64,000 nt of DNA from Desulfuromonadales bacterium (GCA_024636295.1 JAGXHI010000056.1:62001-126000), one strand, 5' to 3'. Positions 16,716 to 26,835 are shown, counted from the first letter of the stretch. A program made the numbers and translations. The notes: generated by a model from the sequence alone, not told the origin.

Positions 16716-18308
16716 ATGAAGGTAATCGTTACAGATGAAATTTCTGAAAAAGGACTTCAGCCCCTTCTGGAGGACCCACGGATTCGGGTCGATGTGCGCC
16801 TCGGCCTTTCCCGGGAAGAACTGCAGGATACGATCGGAGAATACCAGGCGATCATAACCCGCAGCGGGACGCAGGTGGATCCCGAACTCATCGACCGCGC
16901 CGGGGAGCTGAAAATCATCGCCCGTGCTGGTGTGGGAATCGACAATGTGGATGTGGAATACGCCAGCAAAAAAGGGATAATCGTCGTGAATGCCCCTTTG
17001 GGCAATACAAATTCCGCCGCGGAACATACCCTTGCCATCCTTTTGACCCTGTGCCGCCATGTCACCACCGCCAATTCCACCCTTAAAAAAGGCGAATGGC
17101 AGCGCGCTCCCTTCACGGGAACGGAACTCAAAAACAAGACCCTGGGCATCGTCGGACTGGGAAAAGTTGGCGGAAGAGTCGCATTGCGTGCAAAGGCCTT
17201 CGAAATGGAGGTATTGGCCTACGACCCTTACATCGCCGAGAAGCGCGCCGAAGATCTGGGCGTCAGGCTGGCGCCCCTGGAGGACATCATCCGGTTCTCG
17301 GATGTCATCTCGGTTCATACGCCCCTGAACGAAGAGACGCGGGACATGATCCGGGCGGAACATTTCCAGGGGATGAAAGGTGGCGTGTTGATCGTCAACT
17401 GCGCCCGCGGCGGCATCATCAACGAAGATGCCATGCTGCAGGCTCTTGAGAGCGGCAAGGCGGCCGGAGCCGCTTTCGATGTCTTTACCGAGGAGCCCCC
17501 CCGTTCGGAAATCCTGCGAAAACTGATCGAGCATCCCCGCATGGTGGTCACTCCCCATCTGGGAGCCAACACTTTCGAGGCCCAGAAGAACGTGGCCATC
17601 GATGTCAGCCGGGAGATCGTGAATTATCTGGATGGAAAGCCCCTGGAGAACGCGGTGAACATTCCCAGGTTCGATCCCGATCTGATGGAGCACATGCGGC
17701 CTTTTATGGGTCTGGTGGAAAAAATCGGCGATCTCATCTCCCAGATCGCCCCCCCCAATCCCAGGAAGGTCATTTTCTGCTACAACGGGAATCTGGCCCG
17801 CTACGATTGTGCGCCCCTGACCGTGGCCGGAATGGCTGCCCTGCTCAATCGCCACACGGAGCAGGAAGTCAACATGGTTAATGCGCGGCTCGTCGCCCGC
17901 AACATGGGGATCGTCGTGGAAGAGGTGCGTACGACCGAATCGGAGTCGTTCTCAAACCTGATTACGGTCATCCTCGAGACCCCCGAGGGACGCCGCCTTA
18001 TCGCGGGGACCCTGTTCGAGGGCATCCCCAAGATTGTTAAAATGCGTGATTTCCTGACGGACTTCACTCCAGAGGAGCACATGTTGATCACCACCTACGA
18101 GGACAGGCCCGGTCTGATCGGAAAGATCGGCACCATTCTCGGCGAAGCCGGGATCAACATCGGCTTCATGAACCTGGGCCGGCGATCCAAGGCGGGCGAA
18201 GCGATGGTCGTTCTTTCCCTCGATTCACCCGCCGATGAAGAGACGATCGAAAAAATCGCCTCTTCCATCGGGGCAGACTTCATTCAGGCCGTGCAGATGA
18301 AAGCCTGA
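16716..18308 (+). CDS. serA: D-3-phosphoglycerate dehydrogenase, long form
   Basis: A 530-aa enzyme of the type with substrate, NAD, ASB (allosteric substrate-binding) and ACT domains. Residues 1-310 form the catalytic part, with GIVGLGKVGGRVA, NCARGGIINEDA and TPHLGANTFEAQ. The ASB domain follows at about 320-445 and the ACT domain at about 455-528 (LITTYEDRPGLIGKIG). It oxidises 3-phosphoglycerate in the first step of serine synthesis; the ACT domain normally senses serine. It has its own promoter, separate from the unit with the shorter paralogue. Confidence 0.94.
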   Translation: MKVIVTDEISEKGLQPLLEDPRIRVDVRLGLSREELQDTIGEYQAIITRSGTQVDPELIDRAGELKIIARAGVGIDNVDVEYASKKGIIVVNAPLGNTNSAAEHTLAILLTLCRHVTTANSTLKKGEWQRAPFTGTELKNKTLGIVGLGKVGGRVALRAKAFEMEVLAYDPYIAEKRAEDLGVRLAPLEDIIRFSDVISVHTPLNEETRDMIRAEHFQGMKGGVLIVNCARGGIINEDAMLQALESGKAAGAAFDVFTEEPPRSEILRKLIEHPRMVVTPHLGANTFEAQKNVAIDVSREIVNYLDGKPLENAVNIPRFDPDLMEHMRPFMGLVEKIGDLISQIAPPNPRKVIFCYNGNLARYDCAPLTVAGMAALLNRHTEQEVNMVNARLVARNMGIVVEEVRTTESESFSNLITVILETPEGRRLIAGTLFEGIPKIVKMRDFLTDFTPEEHMLITTYEDRPGLIGKIGTILGEAGINIGFMNLGRRSKAGEAMVVLSLDSPADEETIEKIASSIGADFIQAVQMKA

Positions 18309-18363
18309 GCTGCCGTGGTTCCAGGGGCGGCCAGTCCCAAACTCTCACGCAAGGGAGAAGCGA

Positions 18364-19788
18364 ATGACCCGTGAAAAGCAGCCTTTCTCCACATCCGGAT
18401 CGAAATCGCGATCGACCTCCGGCGGAGCGGCCGGTCTCTGTGACCTGAGCCTGTCCGAAGCCTCGAATCTCATCGATCGAAGAGAGATCTCGCCCGTGGA
18501 ACTTACCCTGGCCTGCCTGGAGAGGATCGAGCGCCTGAATCCCCTTCTGAATGCCTTCATCACCGTGGCGAACGAACAGGCCCTGGAGGCTGCCAAGCGT
18601 GCGGAGAGCGAAATTCACTCGGGAGGTCGGCGCGGTCCCCTGCACGGAATTCCCATCGCGCTCAAGGACAACGTGGATACGGCGGGGCTGCTTACGACCG
18701 CCGGAAGTGCAGTTTTTGCCGACCGGACGCCCGAAGAGGACGCCGAGGTCGTCGTCCGGTTGAAGAAGGCCGGGGCCATTCTGCTCGGCAAGCTCAACCT
18801 GCACGAATTCGCTTTCGGCACCACCTCCCTCATCAGTCACCGGGGCGCGGTGGTCAACCCCTGGAACCGGGAGAGGATTGCGGGAGGCTCTTCCGGCGGC
18901 TCCGCCGCAGCCGTTGCCGCGGGACTGTGCTACGGCGCCATCGGGACGGACACGGCGGGATCGATACGGCTGCCCGCCGCCTGCTGCGGGATCGTCGGGT
19001 TCAAGCCGACCCATGGCCTGGTCAGCATCCGGGGAATTATTCCCCTCTCGGTGAGTTTTGATCATGCGGGGCCGATCTGCCGCACGGTTTCGGATGCTGC
19101 ACTGATGCTCCAGGTGCTCGCCGGATACGATCCCGATGATCCCTGCAGCATCGAGGCCACCATTCCCGATTATTCCTCCGCCTTTCATGCGGACCCTCCG
19201 GTGCGGGTCGGCATCGTTCGAAGATACGTTTCATCGGAAGAGGCGCAGCGGTGCATCGCTTCGGCCCATGAGGCGCTCGGGTCCCGGGGGACGACCTTTT
19301 GTGATGTTCACCTGCCGGAGATTCCAGGAAATTTCTGGAAGGTTTTTGATGCGGAGGTATACGCCTTCCACGAACCGCATCTGAAGCGGTCCGCGGAAAG
19401 CTACGATCCCGCTACCCGGGAAAAAGCCGAGAGATGTCGTGGCGTCACCCGTGATGAGTATGAAGAAGGGCGCGCTCTGGTGGGTCGGCTGCGAAGGGAG
19501 ATTACAGACGTTTTTTCGGACGTCGATCTCCTGCTTACCCCTACAATTCCCGCCGCCGTTCCGAAGGTCGTAGACAGCAGCGATCCCGTGGCCCTTTCTA
19601 CCGCCATGACCAGGCCCTTCAACGTCTTTGGCCTGCCTGCGATAAGTGTTCCCTGTGGATTCTCGGAAGATGAAACGCCGCTGGGCCTCCAGATCGTAGG
19701 GCCCCGCCTAGGCGAGCTTCAGGTTCTGTCCCTTGCCCATCGTTACGAGCAGGCGGCAGGCTGGCACAGCAAGCGGCCGCCTCTCTGA
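18364..19788 (+). CDS. Amidase signature family enzyme
   Basis: A 474-aa amidase with the Ser-cisSer-Lys triad: Lys in GIPIALKDNVDTAG, the glycine/serine-rich GGSSGGSAAAVAAG loop and the nucleophile region GTDTAGSIRLPAACCG. AAGGGAGAAG precedes the ATG. The sequence falls in the GatA/AtzF-like group, but no gatB or gatC is adjacent, so a role in Gln-tRNA formation is unlikely and the substrate is unknown. The first 25 residues are Ser/Arg-rich and look disordered. A bidirectional terminator separates it from the convergent mqn genes. Confidence 0.85.
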   Translation: MTREKQPFSTSGSKSRSTSGGAAGLCDLSLSEASNLIDRREISPVELTLACLERIERLNPLLNAFITVANEQALEAAKRAESEIHSGGRRGPLHGIPIALKDNVDTAGLLTTAGSAVFADRTPEEDAEVVVRLKKAGAILLGKLNLHEFAFGTTSLISHRGAVVNPWNRERIAGGSSGGSAAAVAAGLCYGAIGTDTAGSIRLPAACCGIVGFKPTHGLVSIRGIIPLSVSFDHAGPICRTVSDAALMLQVLAGYDPDDPCSIEATIPDYSSAFHADPPVRVGIVRRYVSSEEAQRCIASAHEALGSRGTTFCDVHLPEIPGNFWKVFDAEVYAFHEPHLKRSAESYDPATREKAERCRGVTRDEYEEGRALVGRLRREITDVFSDVDLLLTPTIPAAVPKVVDSSDPVALSTAMTRPFNVFGLPAISVPCGFSEDETPLGLQIVGPRLGELQVLSLAHRYEQAAGWHSKRPPL

Positions 19789-19822
19789 GCAAAGAGGAAA
19801 CCCTCCACGGCTTCCGTAAAAT

Positions 19823-19861
19823 AAAAAAGCGGGGCATTCTTATGAGAAGCCCCGCTTTTTT
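19823..19861. terminator. Bidirectional terminator between amidase and mqnD
   Basis: A6-GCGGGGC, inner stem TTCT/AGAA, GCCCCGC-T6. It serves both the + strand amidase gene and the - strand mqn genes. Confidence 0.92.
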
Positions 19862-19880
19862 CGAAAAAGGGTGGGAAGAG

Positions 19881-20717
19881 TCAGTCCGCAAAAAGCGGCA
19901 GGTCGCAGGGGGGGATGATTCCCCTTTCTTCGGCCCGGGAGAAGAGTTCCCGCACGGCCTTTTCTCCCTCCTCTCCCAGGTCGAGGGAGAAGTCGTTGAC
20001 ATAAAGGCCTATGTGCTGATCGATGACGTCCTCAGCCATTTCCTGGGCATGAGCCCTGATGTAGTTTTTGGGCTCCGCAGGATGGACGAAGGCATATTCG
20101 AGACTCCGGCGAACGGCATCGTCGACGGCGGAAATCATTTCGGACCCCAGGTCCCGCCGGGCGAGAATGCCCCCCAGTGGAATGGGCAGCCCGCTCTCCT
20201 CTTCCCACCATTCGCCGAGGTCCCGCACCTTTTCCAATCCATACTGCGGATAGGTAAAACGGGACTCGTGGATGATCACCCCGGCCTCGGCCTCTCCACT
20301 TCGCACCGCCTCCATGATCCGGTCGAAGGGCAGAAGAAGCAGATTTTCATAACCCGTCCTGTAAAGTTGAAGCAGAAGGTTGGCCGTGGTCAGCCTGCCC
20401 GGCACGGCAATGCGTCTTCCCCGGAGGGATTCCATAGTCGTCGGTTTCGCGGCCACAACCAGCGGGCCGCAACCGCGACCGAGTGCGCCTCCGCTGTGCA
20501 GAAGCGCATAATCTCCGCGCAAGTGACCGAGGGCATGATAGGAAATTTTCGTCAGGTCCAGAATCCCTTTCAGTGCCAGGCCGTTGAGGGTTTCAACGTC
20601 CTCCAGTTGCTCACGCACCTGGAAACCGGGTGATGGAATGCGGCCGTGGACCAGGGCATAAAAAACAAAGGTGTCGTTGGGACAGGGGGAATATCCAAGG
20701 GTGAGAGAAGGCTTCAT
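19881..20717 (-). CDS. mqnD: 1,4-dihydroxy-6-naphthoate synthase
   Basis: A 278-aa periplasmic-binding-protein-fold enzyme of the futalosine pathway to menaquinone, splitting cyclic dehypoxanthine futalosine. Typical motifs are LGYSPCPNDTFVFYALVHG at the N-terminus, KISYHALGHL, and GVIIHESRFTY with the conserved His. It overlaps mqnB by 4 nt (ATGA) and follows it, so the two are co-translated. Menaquinone is the expected quinone donor for the membrane cytochromes further along the window. Confidence 0.92.
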   Translation of the reverse strand: MKPSLTLGYSPCPNDTFVFYALVHGRIPSPGFQVREQLEDVETLNGLALKGILDLTKISYHALGHLRGDYALLHSGGALGRGCGPLVVAAKPTTMESLRGRRIAVPGRLTTANLLLQLYRTGYENLLLLPFDRIMEAVRSGEAEAGVIIHESRFTYPQYGLEKVRDLGEWWEEESGLPIPLGGILARRDLGSEMISAVDDAVRRSLEYAFVHPAEPKNYIRAHAQEMAEDVIDQHIGLYVNDFSLDLGEEGEKAVRELFSRAEERGIIPPCDLPLFAD

Positions 20718-21460
20718 GCGCGATCCTGAAAGTCATTCCGGTACGCGAGAAAATCCATAACGGCTCGCTGTGCTATTCGGGCGGCGCCGACAAGATCCCA
20801 ATGGCGGAGGTCGCGATCTTCCACAAGATTGGAGATGCCGCGGATTTCGAGGAAGGGAACGTTGTACAAAAGACAGATCTGAGCAACCGCGGCGCCTTCC
20901 ATGTTTTCGCAGATACCTCCGGTGCGTAGGGCCATTTCCCGTCCCGATCTGTCGGTCCCGGAGCAGGAGGAGACCGTCACGAACGATCCGATGTTCAATG
21001 TGCGTCCGGTTTCCGCGGCGGTCTGTCGCAATGAATCGGCTGCCTGATCAAGGAGTCTTGAATCGACGGGAAAACGGTTGAAATAACTATTGTTCCGGAC
21101 CTGGACAAGGGGAAATCCGATTTCCTCCATGTCCCGGAACCCTGCTGGGGTGATAACACCCTCGTCGCCGTAGATCTCCTCATTCGCCAGGGCCAGATCC
21201 CCTGTAGCCAACCCGCTTTCTGGATAAGAGCCTCCGCACCCGGCCACCAGGACCAGCGAGGGACGAAAGCGCTCGAGCAGTGAGGTGGCCGCAGCGGCGG
21301 CATTCGCTTTGCCTACCCCCCCGTGGAGAAGAAGAATTTCGCCCCCGGAAAGATTTCCTCTGAAAAGATCCCTGTGGCCACAGGACTGAACGGCGCAGGG
21401 CGAGAGCCTGCAGCGGAGCAGATCGGTTTCAAGGGGAACGGCTGAGATAATGGCAATCAT
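20714..21460 (-). CDS. mqnB: Futalosine hydrolase
   Basis: A 248-aa nucleoside-phosphorylase-fold protein. It starts MIAIISAVPLETDLL and has the GGVGKANAAAA and ENMEGAAVAQI motifs that bind the nucleoside ribose and purine. It removes hypoxanthine from futalosine. It precedes mqnD in the same operon; mqnA and mqnC/E are not in the window. Confidence 0.9.
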   Translation of the reverse strand: MIAIISAVPLETDLLRCRLSPCAVQSCGHRDLFRGNLSGGEILLLHGGVGKANAAAAATSLLERFRPSLVLVAGCGGSYPESGLATGDLALANEEIYGDEGVITPAGFRDMEEIGFPLVQVRNNSYFNRFPVDSRLLDQAADSLRQTAAETGRTLNIGSFVTVSSCSGTDRSGREMALRTGGICENMEGAAVAQICLLYNVPFLEIRGISNLVEDRDLRHWDLVGAARIAQRAVMDFLAYRNDFQDRA

Positions 21461-21628
21461 ATTTTTTGCGGAAAAGAAAAAGGTTCGAGGAAAGCAAGAA
21501 AGTACTTTAACCTCGAACCTCGGACCGCGCCAGGGGCCGCTGAAAACATCCCGTTTGCGGCGCTGCCCTCGTTGCTTTCAATGCATTTTCCGGAGATTCC
21601 GGCGTCTTCCAATCTTCCCTATGCTCTG

Positions 21629-21674
21629 CCCTGAAAAAAGATGTCGTAACATCGCCGTGCGGACTTTTTGCGAC
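21629..21674 (-). repeat. Dispersed repeat GTCGCAAAAAGTCCGC..., copy 1
   Basis: On the minus strand begins GTCGCAAAAAGTCCGC and ends CTTTTTTCAGG, matching 42310-42352 on the plus strand at both ends. It lies just past the 3' end of the unknown gene at 21680. Confidence 0.7.
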
Positions 21675-21679
21675 ACAAT

Positions 21680-22762
21680 TCAAGGTTTGAACCAGCCCTG
21701 TCGGATCAGATCCCGCCTGAGACAGACGCCCTGGTTGCGGATCACGCCCCGGTACCAGAAACGCTCCTCCCTCTCCGATATCTTGCCGGGCATATCGAGT
21801 CGCTTTCGATGGTCAACCAGGATCTGGCGAAAGCGACCATCGGCTTCTCGAACTATATCGAGGAGCTTGGCGGAAAGGTGTTCGGGAACATTTTCGATCA
21901 CATACTGGATCATGTCCCGGAGTTGAAGGCCGAGCCGGTATTCCCAGAGATCTCCCTCGAAAGCCGCTTCGCATTCATTGACAAAATCATTCCAGTCCAG
22001 AAGCAGACTTCCGAAGTCATCCTCCAGGAATTCATGGAATTCCAGATTCTGCCGAAGAAGGTCCTCTATGAGATCCTGTTCCCTTTTGGAGAGAAAAAAA
22101 GACAGATTTTCTTCTATGGGATACATATCCAGGTGCTCGATCAGTTCGTTGCAGAACTGGACATAGTCGAGCTCCATTTCGCTCATTGAGGCGAAGGGCT
22201 CAGGCAGGGCGTTTCGATGGTGACACTGCAGGGAAAAATGATCGTGGTGCATGTCGGTGGGAAGAAGCAGCCGGGGCCGGTACGGAACTCCATTTTCAGC
22301 CAGAAAATTCATCACCCGCAGATGATTTCCGGTAAAGAAGGTGAGCACCTTTTCTTCCGAGTAGAAGACTTCCAGGCCCTCTCGGTTATTGGCCAGCCCA
22401 AAGCCGACGAATCCGTCATGAATCAGCCTCGGCAAATAGCTCTCTATAATTTCTAGAATTTCGGTGGTCTGCAGATAGGGCGAATAACAGACCGTCGGGA
22501 CCAGGCCGTCGCCCACGTTCTTCTCCCCCGCATCTTCCTCCTGGTAGAACTCAAGAATAAAGAAGGTCTCCTCCGGGAGATGTCTGGCGAAGGAGCAAAA
22601 GAGTTCGGCGACTTTGGCAACGCCGGCCACCACCGAGATTCGAAAGGAGTCGGAGGAATTTTCCAGCGGGGAATAGTTGTAACCTTCCTTGAGCCGCAGT
22701 TTCCTGGCGGGGAATGTCTGCGGCCGCAGGCGCAGGCCCAGCGGACAATCAAATTCTTTCAT
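21680..22762 (-). CDS. Conserved protein of unknown function, 360 aa
   Basis: A soluble 360-aa protein with no motif I recognise. There is no signal peptide or membrane segment. The N-terminal half is mixed alpha/beta (FRISVVAGVAKVAELFCSFA, EETFFILEFYQ); the C-terminal half is largely helical and acidic, with aromatic-rich segments such as LLDWNDFVNECEAAFEGDLW. It may be the first gene of the mqnB-mqnD unit, although 219 nt holding a dispersed repeat separate them. Start at 22762 is the first ATG; the ribosome site is weak. Confidence 0.65.
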   Translation of the reverse strand: MKEFDCPLGLRLRPQTFPARKLRLKEGYNYSPLENSSDSFRISVVAGVAKVAELFCSFARHLPEETFFILEFYQEEDAGEKNVGDGLVPTVCYSPYLQTTEILEIIESYLPRLIHDGFVGFGLANNREGLEVFYSEEKVLTFFTGNHLRVMNFLAENGVPYRPRLLLPTDMHHDHFSLQCHHRNALPEPFASMSEMELDYVQFCNELIEHLDMYPIEENLSFFLSKREQDLIEDLLRQNLEFHEFLEDDFGSLLLDWNDFVNECEAAFEGDLWEYRLGLQLRDMIQYVIENVPEHLSAKLLDIVREADGRFRQILVDHRKRLDMPGKISEREERFWYRGVIRNQGVCLRRDLIRQGWFKP

Positions 22763-23081
22763 GAAAAAACAATCTTTCTAAAGAACCGGCAGAAAGGAAC
22801 GCAGCCGTTGCCGGCCAGAGAGGGAATCAGGTAGTAAACTAGAGGAAGCGGCTGAAAAAGTCAATACAGGACTCCACTGAAGTGCCTTGAAGATATCGAG
22901 TTTTTTTGATGGTCTTTCCGAGGCGGTTTCCGGCGGATTGTCGCCAGTCGTTAAATTTAAATAAAAAATTTTTATCTGCAGTAAAACTTCAGGTTGACAA
23001 GTTAAGGGGATTTGGATATATCAGCTGGAATAAAACTTTTTTTCATTTTTTGCTCGTTGAGGAATTTGGATTTAAAAACGC
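22763..23081. other. Divergent intergenic region
   Basis: 319 nt between the unknown gene (-) and the XRE-cupin regulator (+). It contains a promoter at 22994-23022 (TTGACA, 17 bp, TATATC) reading toward the regulator and an AT-rich stretch at 22953-22976. No gene seen. Confidence 0.6.
22994..23022 (+). promoter_or_regulatory. Promoter of XRE-cupin regulator
   Basis: TTGACA at 22994-22999, 17-bp spacer, TATATC at 23017-23022; 59 nt before the start codon. Confidence 0.6.
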
Positions 23082-23642
23082 ATGGATTACAATATCGGGG
23101 CGAAGATAAAGATTCTGCGCAAATCCCGCAAGCTGACGCTTCAGGATGTGGCGAGGGAAACGGGGTTTTCTCCGGCGCTGATTTCACAGATCGAAAACAA
23201 CAACGTTTCACCTCCGATCGCCACGCTCTCGAAAATTGCCCGTTTTTTCAATGTCAAAATGGGCCACTTTTTCGAAGAGGAAGAAGAGGAGCGAAAATAT
23301 GAAGTGGTGCGCAGGACCGAGAGGCGGGTGATCAGTCAGGTGATCTCCAAAATCGGCACGGGGCATGGCTATACGTATGAAGCCCTCTCTTTTCGCAAGC
23401 GAAACAAGAAAATGGAGCCCTTTCTTCTGACGGTTTCGGAAAGAGCCGCGGAGGAGACCCTGTACAATCACGAGGGGGAAGAATTTCTGATCATTCTGAA
23501 AGGCAGGGCGGAGATTATTCTCGACCAGGAACGTCTGATTCTGGAGGAAGGAGATGCCGTCTATTTCGACTCATCGTTGAAGCACCGGCTTCTTTCCGGG
23601 GGAGATTCGGAAGTCCAGGTTCTTGCCGTCGTCACCCGATGA
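23082..23642 (+). CDS. XRE-family regulator with cupin domain
   Basis: A 186-aa regulator. The Cro/C1-type HTH (residues 5-60) contains [21 protein letters not shown]; a cupin-2 domain (about 110-183) follows, with [18 protein letters not shown] and [16 protein letters not shown]. Such proteins sense a small ligand through the cupin. The gene starts 50 nt before the carboxylase beta subunit, so it probably controls the propionyl-CoA/methylmalonyl-CoA genes downstream (inference). The ribosome site is poor. Confidence 0.85.
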   Translation: MDYNIGAKIKILRKSRKLTLQDVARETGFSPALISQIENNNVSPPIATLSKIARFFNVKMGHFFEEEEEERKYEVVRRTERRVISQVISKIGTGHGYTYEALSFRKRNKKMEPFLLTVSERAAEETLYNHEGEEFLIILKGRAEIILDQERLILEEGDAVYFDSSLKHRLLSGGDSEVQVLAVVTR

Positions 23643-23691
23643 GGTGATTGTTCGGCTCTCAAACAGAAAAAGAAATGAGGAGTCAGGTCGA

Positions 23692-25242
23692 ATGACCATC
23701 GAGGAAAAGCTTCAGGAGCTCAAAAGGCGCAATGCGGAGGCCGAGCAGGGGGGCGGAGCGACACGCATTGAAAAGCAGCACGAGTCCGGAAAACTGACCG
23801 CTCGCGAGCGTATCGACGTTCTGCTGGACGAAGGATCTTTTCAGGAGATCGACAAATTCGTTGTGCACCGCTGCACCAACTTCGGTCTGGAGAAGCAGCA
23901 GATCCTCGGAGACGGTGTGGTCACGGGCTACGGCGCCATAGACGGTCGTCTCGTCTATGTTTTTGCCCAGGATTTCACGGTATTTGGCGGCTCCCTCTCC
24001 AAGGCCTACGCGGAGAAGATCTGCAAAATCATGGACATGGCTTTAAAAATGGGTGCTCCGGTGATCGGCCTGAACGATTCGGGCGGTGCACGCATCCAGG
24101 ACGGGGTTCAGTCTCTGGCCGGATACGCGGACATTTTCCTTCGCAACGTCATGGCTTCGGGCGTGGTGCCCCAGATATCGGCCATCATGGGTCCCTGTGC
24201 CGGAGGCGCCGTTTATTCCCCGGCGATTACCGATTTCATCTTCATGGTCCGCGAAACCTCCTACATGTTCATTACCGGTCCGGAGGTGATCAAGACCGTC
24301 AGCGGCGAAGAGATCACCAAAGACGAACTCGGCGGCGCCATGACCCACAATGAAACCTCAGGGGTGGCACACTGGGCGGCGGGCGATGATGAGGAATGCC
24401 TGCTGCTGATTCGGGAACTTTTCTCTTTCCTGCCACTCAACAATCAGGAAGATCCACCGATCCGGACCTGCACCGACGATCCCAACCGCTGCGATTCTTC
24501 ACTGAAGACCCTGGTGCCGGATAAACCCAACGTTCCTTACGACATGAAGGAGCTCATTCAGGCCGTGGTGGACGACAATTATTTCCTGGAGGTTCACGAA
24601 CACTACGCCAGGAACATCCTCGTCGGTTTCGCCCGCCTGAACGGACGATCTGTTGGCCTGGTCGCCAATCAGCCCAGTTTTCTGGCCGGAGCCCTGGATG
24701 TGGATTCCTCACTCAAAGGGGCCCGCTTCGTTCGGTTCTGCGACGCCTTCAACATCCCGCTGATCGTATTCGAGGACGTGCCCGGTTTCATGCCGGGCGT
24801 GCAGCAGGAGCTCACGGGCATTATCAAGCATGGCGCCAAACTGCTATATGCCATGGCGGAAGCCACCGTGCCCAAAATTACGGTGATCACCCGAAAGGCG
24901 TACGGTGGGGCCTACTGCGTTATGAACTCCAAGCACATCCGCAGCGACTACAATCTGGCCTTTCCCACCGCCGAAATTGCGGTCATGGGCCCGGAAGGGG
25001 CTGTCAATATCATTCACCGCAGTGAAATGGCCGAGGCCGAAAATCCGGAGGAAACCCGCAGAAAACTGGTGGAGGATTACCGCAGGAAATTCGCCAATCC
25101 TTATGATGCGGCGCAGCTCGGCTATATCGATGAGGTGATCGATCCGGTGGAAACCCGGCCCAAGCTCATTCGCGCCCTGGAGATGACCCGGAACAAGCGG
25201 GATAGCAACCCACCGAAGAAACATGGCAATATTCCGCTATAA
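23692..25242 (+). CDS. Acyl-CoA carboxylase carboxyltransferase (propionyl-CoA carboxylase beta)
   Basis: A 516-aa carboxyltransferase of the PccB/MmdA family. ATG at 23692 is used because it starts the family-typical [17 protein letters not shown]; an upstream in-frame extension overlaps the regulator gene. Both crotonase-like halves are present, with [15 protein letters not shown] in the first and [13 protein letters not shown] plus [13 protein letters not shown] in the second. With the two following biotin genes it forms a carboxylase interconverting propionyl-CoA and methylmalonyl-CoA. A membrane decarboxylase role (MmdA) is less likely, because a biotin carboxylase gene follows. Confidence 0.9.
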   Translation: MTIEEKLQELKRRNAEAEQGGGATRIEKQHESGKLTARERIDVLLDEGSFQEIDKFVVHRCTNFGLEKQQILGDGVVTGYGAIDGRLVYVFAQDFTVFGGSLSKAYAEKICKIMDMALKMGAPVIGLNDSGGARIQDGVQSLAGYADIFLRNVMASGVVPQISAIMGPCAGGAVYSPAITDFIFMVRETSYMFITGPEVIKTVSGEEITKDELGGAMTHNETSGVAHWAAGDDEECLLLIRELFSFLPLNNQEDPPIRTCTDDPNRCDSSLKTLVPDKPNVPYDMKELIQAVVDDNYFLEVHEHYARNILVGFARLNGRSVGLVANQPSFLAGALDVDSSLKGARFVRFCDAFNIPLIVFEDVPGFMPGVQQELTGIIKHGAKLLYAMAEATVPKITVITRKAYGGAYCVMNSKHIRSDYNLAFPTAEIAVMGPEGAVNIIHRSEMAEAENPEETRRKLVEDYRRKFANPYDAAQLGYIDEVIDPVETRPKLIRALEMTRNKRDSNPPKKHGNIPL

Positions 25243-25311
25243 AAAGGCTTCTGCCCTGCAGAAATACGGTCCCGGAGTCCGCGGCTGTGCGTGGCAAGCA
25301 AGGAGATTCAG

Positions 25312-26826
25312 ATGTTCAAGAAAATACTGATTGCCAACCGCGGCGAAATCGCCGTGCGGGTGATCCGGGCTTGCCGCGAACTCGGCATCGGCACCGTCGC
25401 TGTATATTCCGAAGCGGACCGCTCGGCCCTTCATGTCCGGGTTGCCGATGAGGCCTGGTGCATCGGGCCCCCGCCTGCCGGTGAGTCCTACCTGCGGATG
25501 GACAAAATACTTGAGGTCGCCCGGAAAACAGAGGCCGAGGGTATTCACCCAGGCTACGGTTTTCTGGCCGAAAATGCCGAATTCGCCGAACGCTGCGCCC
25601 AGGAAGGCATCACCTTCATCGGTCCCAATCCCCGCGCCATTCGGCTCATGGGCAACAAGACGACCTCCCGTGCGGCGGTCGCGGAAATGGACGTTCCCCT
25701 CGTGCCGGGAATGAAGGAGAACCTGATCGACGAGGAACATGCCCAAAAATGGGCGGAAGAGATCGGTTTTCCCCTTATGCTCAAGGCTGCCGCCGGCGGC
25801 GGCGGAAAGGGGATGCGCAAGATTGACGATCCCCGAGAGTTGCTGAACGCTTTTCGTGCGGCCAGGAGCGAGGCGCTCAAATCCTTCGGCGATGACGCCG
25901 TGTATATGGAGAGATATATCGAAAACCCCCGGCACGTGGAAATCCAGGTGCTCGGGGACCGGCACGGAAACATCATCCACGTCGGAGAGCGGGAGTGCTC
26001 CATTCAGCGCCGACATCAGAAAGTTCTCGAGGAATCTCCCAGTCCCATAGTGGACGAGGAGATGCGCCGCCGCATGGGCGAAGCGGCGATTGCCGCAGCC
26101 AGATCGGTGGATTACGACAGCGCCGGAACCGTCGAATTCATCGTTTCCGGAAAGACGCGGGACTTCTTCTTTCTGGAGATGAATACGCGCCTTCAGGTGG
26201 AGCACCCGGTTACGGAGATGGTCACGGGCATCGACCTCTGCCAGGAGATGATCCGGATCGCCGCCGGGGAGAGGCTCTCCATTGAGCAGAAAGATGTGGT
26301 GATCCGAGGCCACGCCATTGAATGCCGGGTCTATGCGGAGGATCCCGACAATAATTTCCTTCCCACACCGGGCCGCATCGTGGGTCTGCGGATTCCCGGC
26401 GGGCCGGGTGTCCGGGACGAATCGGGAATGTACGAGGGTTTCGAGGTGCCCATCCATTATGATCCCATGATTTCCAAACTGGTCGTGTGGGGAAAGGATA
26501 GGGAAAGCGCTATCCAGCGCTGCCGGCGCGCCCTTTCCGAATACATCGTCAAGGGCATCAAAACGACCATCCCCTTCCATGCCAGGGTCATGCTCAATGA
26601 GCATTTCATCCGCGGGGAATTCGATACCACCTTCATCGATACCGAATTCCGGGTGGAAGATGCGGCCCGGGAGAAGCCCTTCGAAAAAATCGCTGTTGTA
26701 GCGGCCGCGATCAATGCTTTTCGTATCGATCAGCAGAAGGCAAAGGCCGCAATGGCCGGCGGAGAGACGAGGGCAATGAACCCCTGGAAGATGTCAGGTC
26801 GCACTCGCGCCCTGAATAACCAGTAG
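25312..26826 (+). CDS. Biotin carboxylase subunit of acyl-CoA carboxylase
   Basis: A 504-aa biotin carboxylase. The start at 25312 (MFKKILIANRGEIAVRVIRA) has AAGGAGATT upstream. ATP-grasp motifs are clear: AAAGGGGKGMR, ERYIENPRHVEIQ, FLEMNTRLQVEHPVTE. It is longer than AccC of acetyl-CoA carboxylase (about 450 aa), and its C-terminal 50 residues do not look like a biotinyl domain; the biotin carrier is encoded separately 9 nt downstream. It carboxylates biotin with ATP and bicarbonate. Confidence 0.92.
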   Translation: MFKKILIANRGEIAVRVIRACRELGIGTVAVYSEADRSALHVRVADEAWCIGPPPAGESYLRMDKILEVARKTEAEGIHPGYGFLAENAEFAERCAQEGITFIGPNPRAIRLMGNKTTSRAAVAEMDVPLVPGMKENLIDEEHAQKWAEEIGFPLMLKAAAGGGGKGMRKIDDPRELLNAFRAARSEALKSFGDDAVYMERYIENPRHVEIQVLGDRHGNIIHVGERECSIQRRHQKVLEESPSPIVDEEMRRRMGEAAIAAARSVDYDSAGTVEFIVSGKTRDFFFLEMNTRLQVEHPVTEMVTGIDLCQEMIRIAAGERLSIEQKDVVIRGHAIECRVYAEDPDNNFLPTPGRIVGLRIPGGPGVRDESGMYEGFEVPIHYDPMISKLVVWGKDRESAIQRCRRALSEYIVKGIKTTIPFHARVMLNEHFIRGEFDTTFIDTEFRVEDAAREKPFEKIAVVAAAINAFRIDQQKAKAAMAGGETRAMNPWKMSGRTRALNNQ

Positions 26827-26835
26827 GAGAAACCG

